From positions 1-24,377 of the forward strand of contig JAFGJF010000141.1 in assembly GCA_016929205.1 (NCBI GenBank): a stretch of DNA of 24,377 bases. The letters run 5' to 3'. The stretch comes from Anaerolineae bacterium (lineage in GTDB: Bacteria > Chloroflexota > Anaerolineae > JAFGEY01). Both the position numbers and the translations under genes were made by a program. Below are positions 22,642 to 24,377 of this stretch, piece by piece; the first letter of the stretch is position 1; each line of letters starts with the position of its first letter. A model generated the notes under the pieces. It ran no database searches. It was not told the origin of the DNA and worked only from the letters and a program-made list of their open reading frames with translations.

Positions 22642-24377
22642 ATGACCAAAAAGAGGAGCAGCACAAGCAAAAAGCCACAACCGCAGCGCACCTTGACAAA
22701 TCCGACGTGGCTCAAAACGCTGCACGAGCAGGGGATCCTGGGCATCCTGCTGCTGGCCCTGGCGATCATTACGCTCGCCGGGTTGTTCAATCGCGCCAGT
22801 GGCACATTGATCGATCCCTGGAGCAACCTGATCCACCAACTGCTGGGCTGGGGTAGTTATCCTGCTGTCCTGGTCGTGATTGTGGTCAGTGTTATGCTGA
22901 TCCTGGGCAAGATGCCCGATCGCTCAAGCATTCCGTGGCACATCATCGTCGGCATCGAAATCATTTTCTTTGTCCTGCTGGGCCTGACTCATCTGCTCTT
23001 TGCCAGAGATGCCCCGTGGCAGGCGGCGCAGGAAGGATTGGGCGGGGGGTATGTCGGCGCGGTGTTCAGCGGCATCTTGAGCGAACTGCTGGGGCCGCTT
23101 GCTACAGGCGTGATCTTGGGGTGCGCACTCGTCGGTGGAATTGTGATCACCTCCGGGTGGTCCGTCCAGGATTGGTTGGAGCAAATCGACGATTGGGCGT
23201 TCGAACTCGTCGAAAAAGGGCGAGAGATGCTCTTGCCACCCGGCCGCGAGCAAGCTGACGTCGGGCAAGAAGCCATATCTGAACGGGTTACGACAAGCCA
23301 GTCTGTCCAACAACTCAGTCCCGATGCCGTTTCCGTCGCCGCGCCCGTTGCTGTGGCCGTGCCGGTCGTGGCTCAGCCCGAACCCAAGCGCAAGCGCGCG
23401 CGCCATTACCAGGTCACCCTGCCGCCGCTCACGTTGCTGGATGAACCGTCTCCGACCAAGTCGGATATGGATGACGCGCAGAACAAAGCACGGATTATCG
23501 AAGAGACATTGGCCCACTTTGACGTTCCGGCCAAGGTGGTCGAGACCAACTGGGGACCGCGCGTCACCCAATTCGGCGTCGAGCCGGGCTATGTGACCCG
23601 CATCGGGCAGGGTGGCGAAGAGACGGAGCGCAAAATTCGCGTCTCCAAGATTGCCTCTTTGAACAAAGACCTGGCCCTGGCCCTGGCTGCTTCACCGATT
23701 CGCATCGAGGCGCCCGTGCCTGGGCGTGCCATCGTCGGCATCGAGGTCCCTAACGACAGCTTGTCGATCGTCTCGTTGCGCCAAGTGATGGAATCGCGCG
23801 TCTTTCGCCGCAAAAAGTCGGCCCTGAAGCTGGGCCTGGGGACCGGCACCGCCGGATATGCCGTTGTTGCCGACCTGGCCAAAATGCCTCACTTGTTGAT
23901 CGCCGGTGCGACCGGTGCCGGCAAATCGGCGTGTATCAACGCCATCGCCGCCAGCTTGCTCTTTCAAAACTCGCCGCTGACGCTGCGTCTGGTCATGATC
24001 GACCCCAAACGTGTCGAACTGACCAGTTACGAAGGGCTTCCCCATCTCTACGGGCGCGTCGAGGTCGATGTCGAGCGCGTGGTTAGCGTCTTGCAATGGC
24101 TGGTGAACGAAATGCAGGCCCGTTACCAAAAGCTGGCCGATGTGGGTGCGCGCCACATTGACGAGTACAACAAAAAGTGGCAGGTGGGCAGCAGCGAATA
24201 TATGCCGCGCGTCGTCGTTTTGATCGACGAGCTGGCAGACTTGATGTTCTTTGCCCCCGATGAGGTGGAAAAGTCGATCTGCCGCCTGGCGCAGATGGCC
24301 CGCGCCACGGGGATGCACCTCGTTTTGGCCACGCAGCGTCCCAGCGTCGATGTCGTGACCGGGTTGATCAAGGCCAA
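22642..24377 (+). CDS. ftsK: DNA translocase FtsK/SpoIIIE (3' end outside the window)
   Basis: Septum-located DNA pump that moves chromosome ends apart during division; 578 codons are visible. The N-terminal part is basic (MTKKRSSTSKK) and is followed by about four membrane segments near residues 31-49, 73-89, 99-121 and 134-173. A Pro/Val-rich linker with KRKRAR leads to the FtsK alpha domain (PRVTQFGVEPG). Walker A GATGAGKS is at 422-429 and Walker B VVVLIDELAD has Asp529/Glu530; TQRPSVDVVTGLIKA is the family motif at the cut end. The ribosome site before ATG 22642 is weak. The gamma domain, which would read KOPS-like sequences, is beyond the window. Confidence 0.95.
   Translation, partial: MTKKRSSTSKKPQPQRTLTNPTWLKTLHEQGILGILLLALAIITLAGLFNRASGTLIDPWSNLIHQLLGWGSYPAVLVVIVVSVMLILGKMPDRSSIPWHIIVGIEIIFFVLLGLTHLLFARDAPWQAAQEGLGGGYVGAVFSGILSELLGPLATGVILGCALVGGIVITSGWSVQDWLEQIDDWAFELVEKGREMLLPPGREQADVGQEAISERVTTSQSVQQLSPDAVSVAAPVAVAVPVVAQPEPKRKRARHYQVTLPPLTLLDEPSPTKSDMDDAQNKARIIEETLAHFDVPAKVVETNWGPRVTQFGVEPGYVTRIGQGGEETERKIRVSKIASLNKDLALALAASPIRIEAPVPGRAIVGIEVPNDSLSIVSLRQVMESRVFRRKKSALKLGLGTGTAGYAVVADLAKMPHLLIAGATGAGKSACINAIAASLLFQNSPLTLRLVMIDPKRVELTSYEGLPHLYGRVEVDVERVVSVLQWLVNEMQARYQKLADVGARHIDEYNKKWQVGSSEYMPRVVVLIDELADLMFFAPDEVEKSICRLAQMARATGMHLVLATQRPSVDVVTGLIKA

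Noticed and set aside
22628..22645. A five-codon ORF overlapping the ftsK ATG (ATGA overlap).
   Set aside because: Too short to judge, and the nearby GAGG is only 3 nt from the ATG; probably chance.

Overview
The window is about 24 kb of a bacterial chromosome with moderately high GC, dense coding, clear Shine-Dalgarno sites and several near-consensus sigma-70 promoters. The gene content suggests a Chloroflexota-type (Anaerolineae-like) heterotroph: a membrane-anchored HExxH peptidase with an immune-inhibitor-A-like C-terminal part, a GH92 mannosidase, a split two-gene transketolase, aldo/keto reductases, a ferredoxin-nitroreductase and an FtsK with its own N-terminal membrane domain. No rRNA or 16S marker is present, so the phylum is an inference. 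No tRNA, rRNA, CRISPR array, insertion sequence or prophage was recognised.

Layout. 1-2213: promoter, patatin-like lipase and SDR dehydrogenase in one operon, closed by a perfect 17-bp hairpin. 2237-4181 (minus strand): carbon-nitrogen hydrolase, a tiny lipoprotein with a probable frameshift, and a SIMPL-domain lipoprotein; the last two share the same promoter-like element and the same leader. 4346-6808: copper P-type ATPase. 6870-10706: anchored metallopeptidase, aldo/keto reductase and metallo-beta-lactamase-fold hydrolase, the last two overlapping by 4 bp. 10742-10894: a small ORF that looks like the broken start of another gene. 10847-13036 (minus): GH92 glycosidase. 13140-14246: promoter, possible small membrane ORF, HAD phosphatase. 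14472-16117 (minus): TetR regulator plus ferredoxin-nitroreductase, with a consensus promoter and a perfect palindromic operator candidate. 16192-16761: two tandem 53-residue microprotein genes that are paralogues of each other, with an extended -10 promoter in front and a strong terminator behind. 16901-18427 (minus): phytoene-desaturase-like FAD oxidoreductase. 18722-20480: aldo/keto reductase and PIG-L deacetylase overlapping by 4 bp, then a terminator. 20490-22442: promoter and the two transketolase halves. 22551-24377: promoter and ftsK, cut by the window end.

The genes read as several independent small transcription units, not one pathway. The parts most likely to be undescribed are the microprotein pair at 16231-16704 and the paired promoter elements upstream of the two small lipoprotein genes near 3.0-3.4 kb. 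The TetR/nitroreductase unit has an unusually legible control region.
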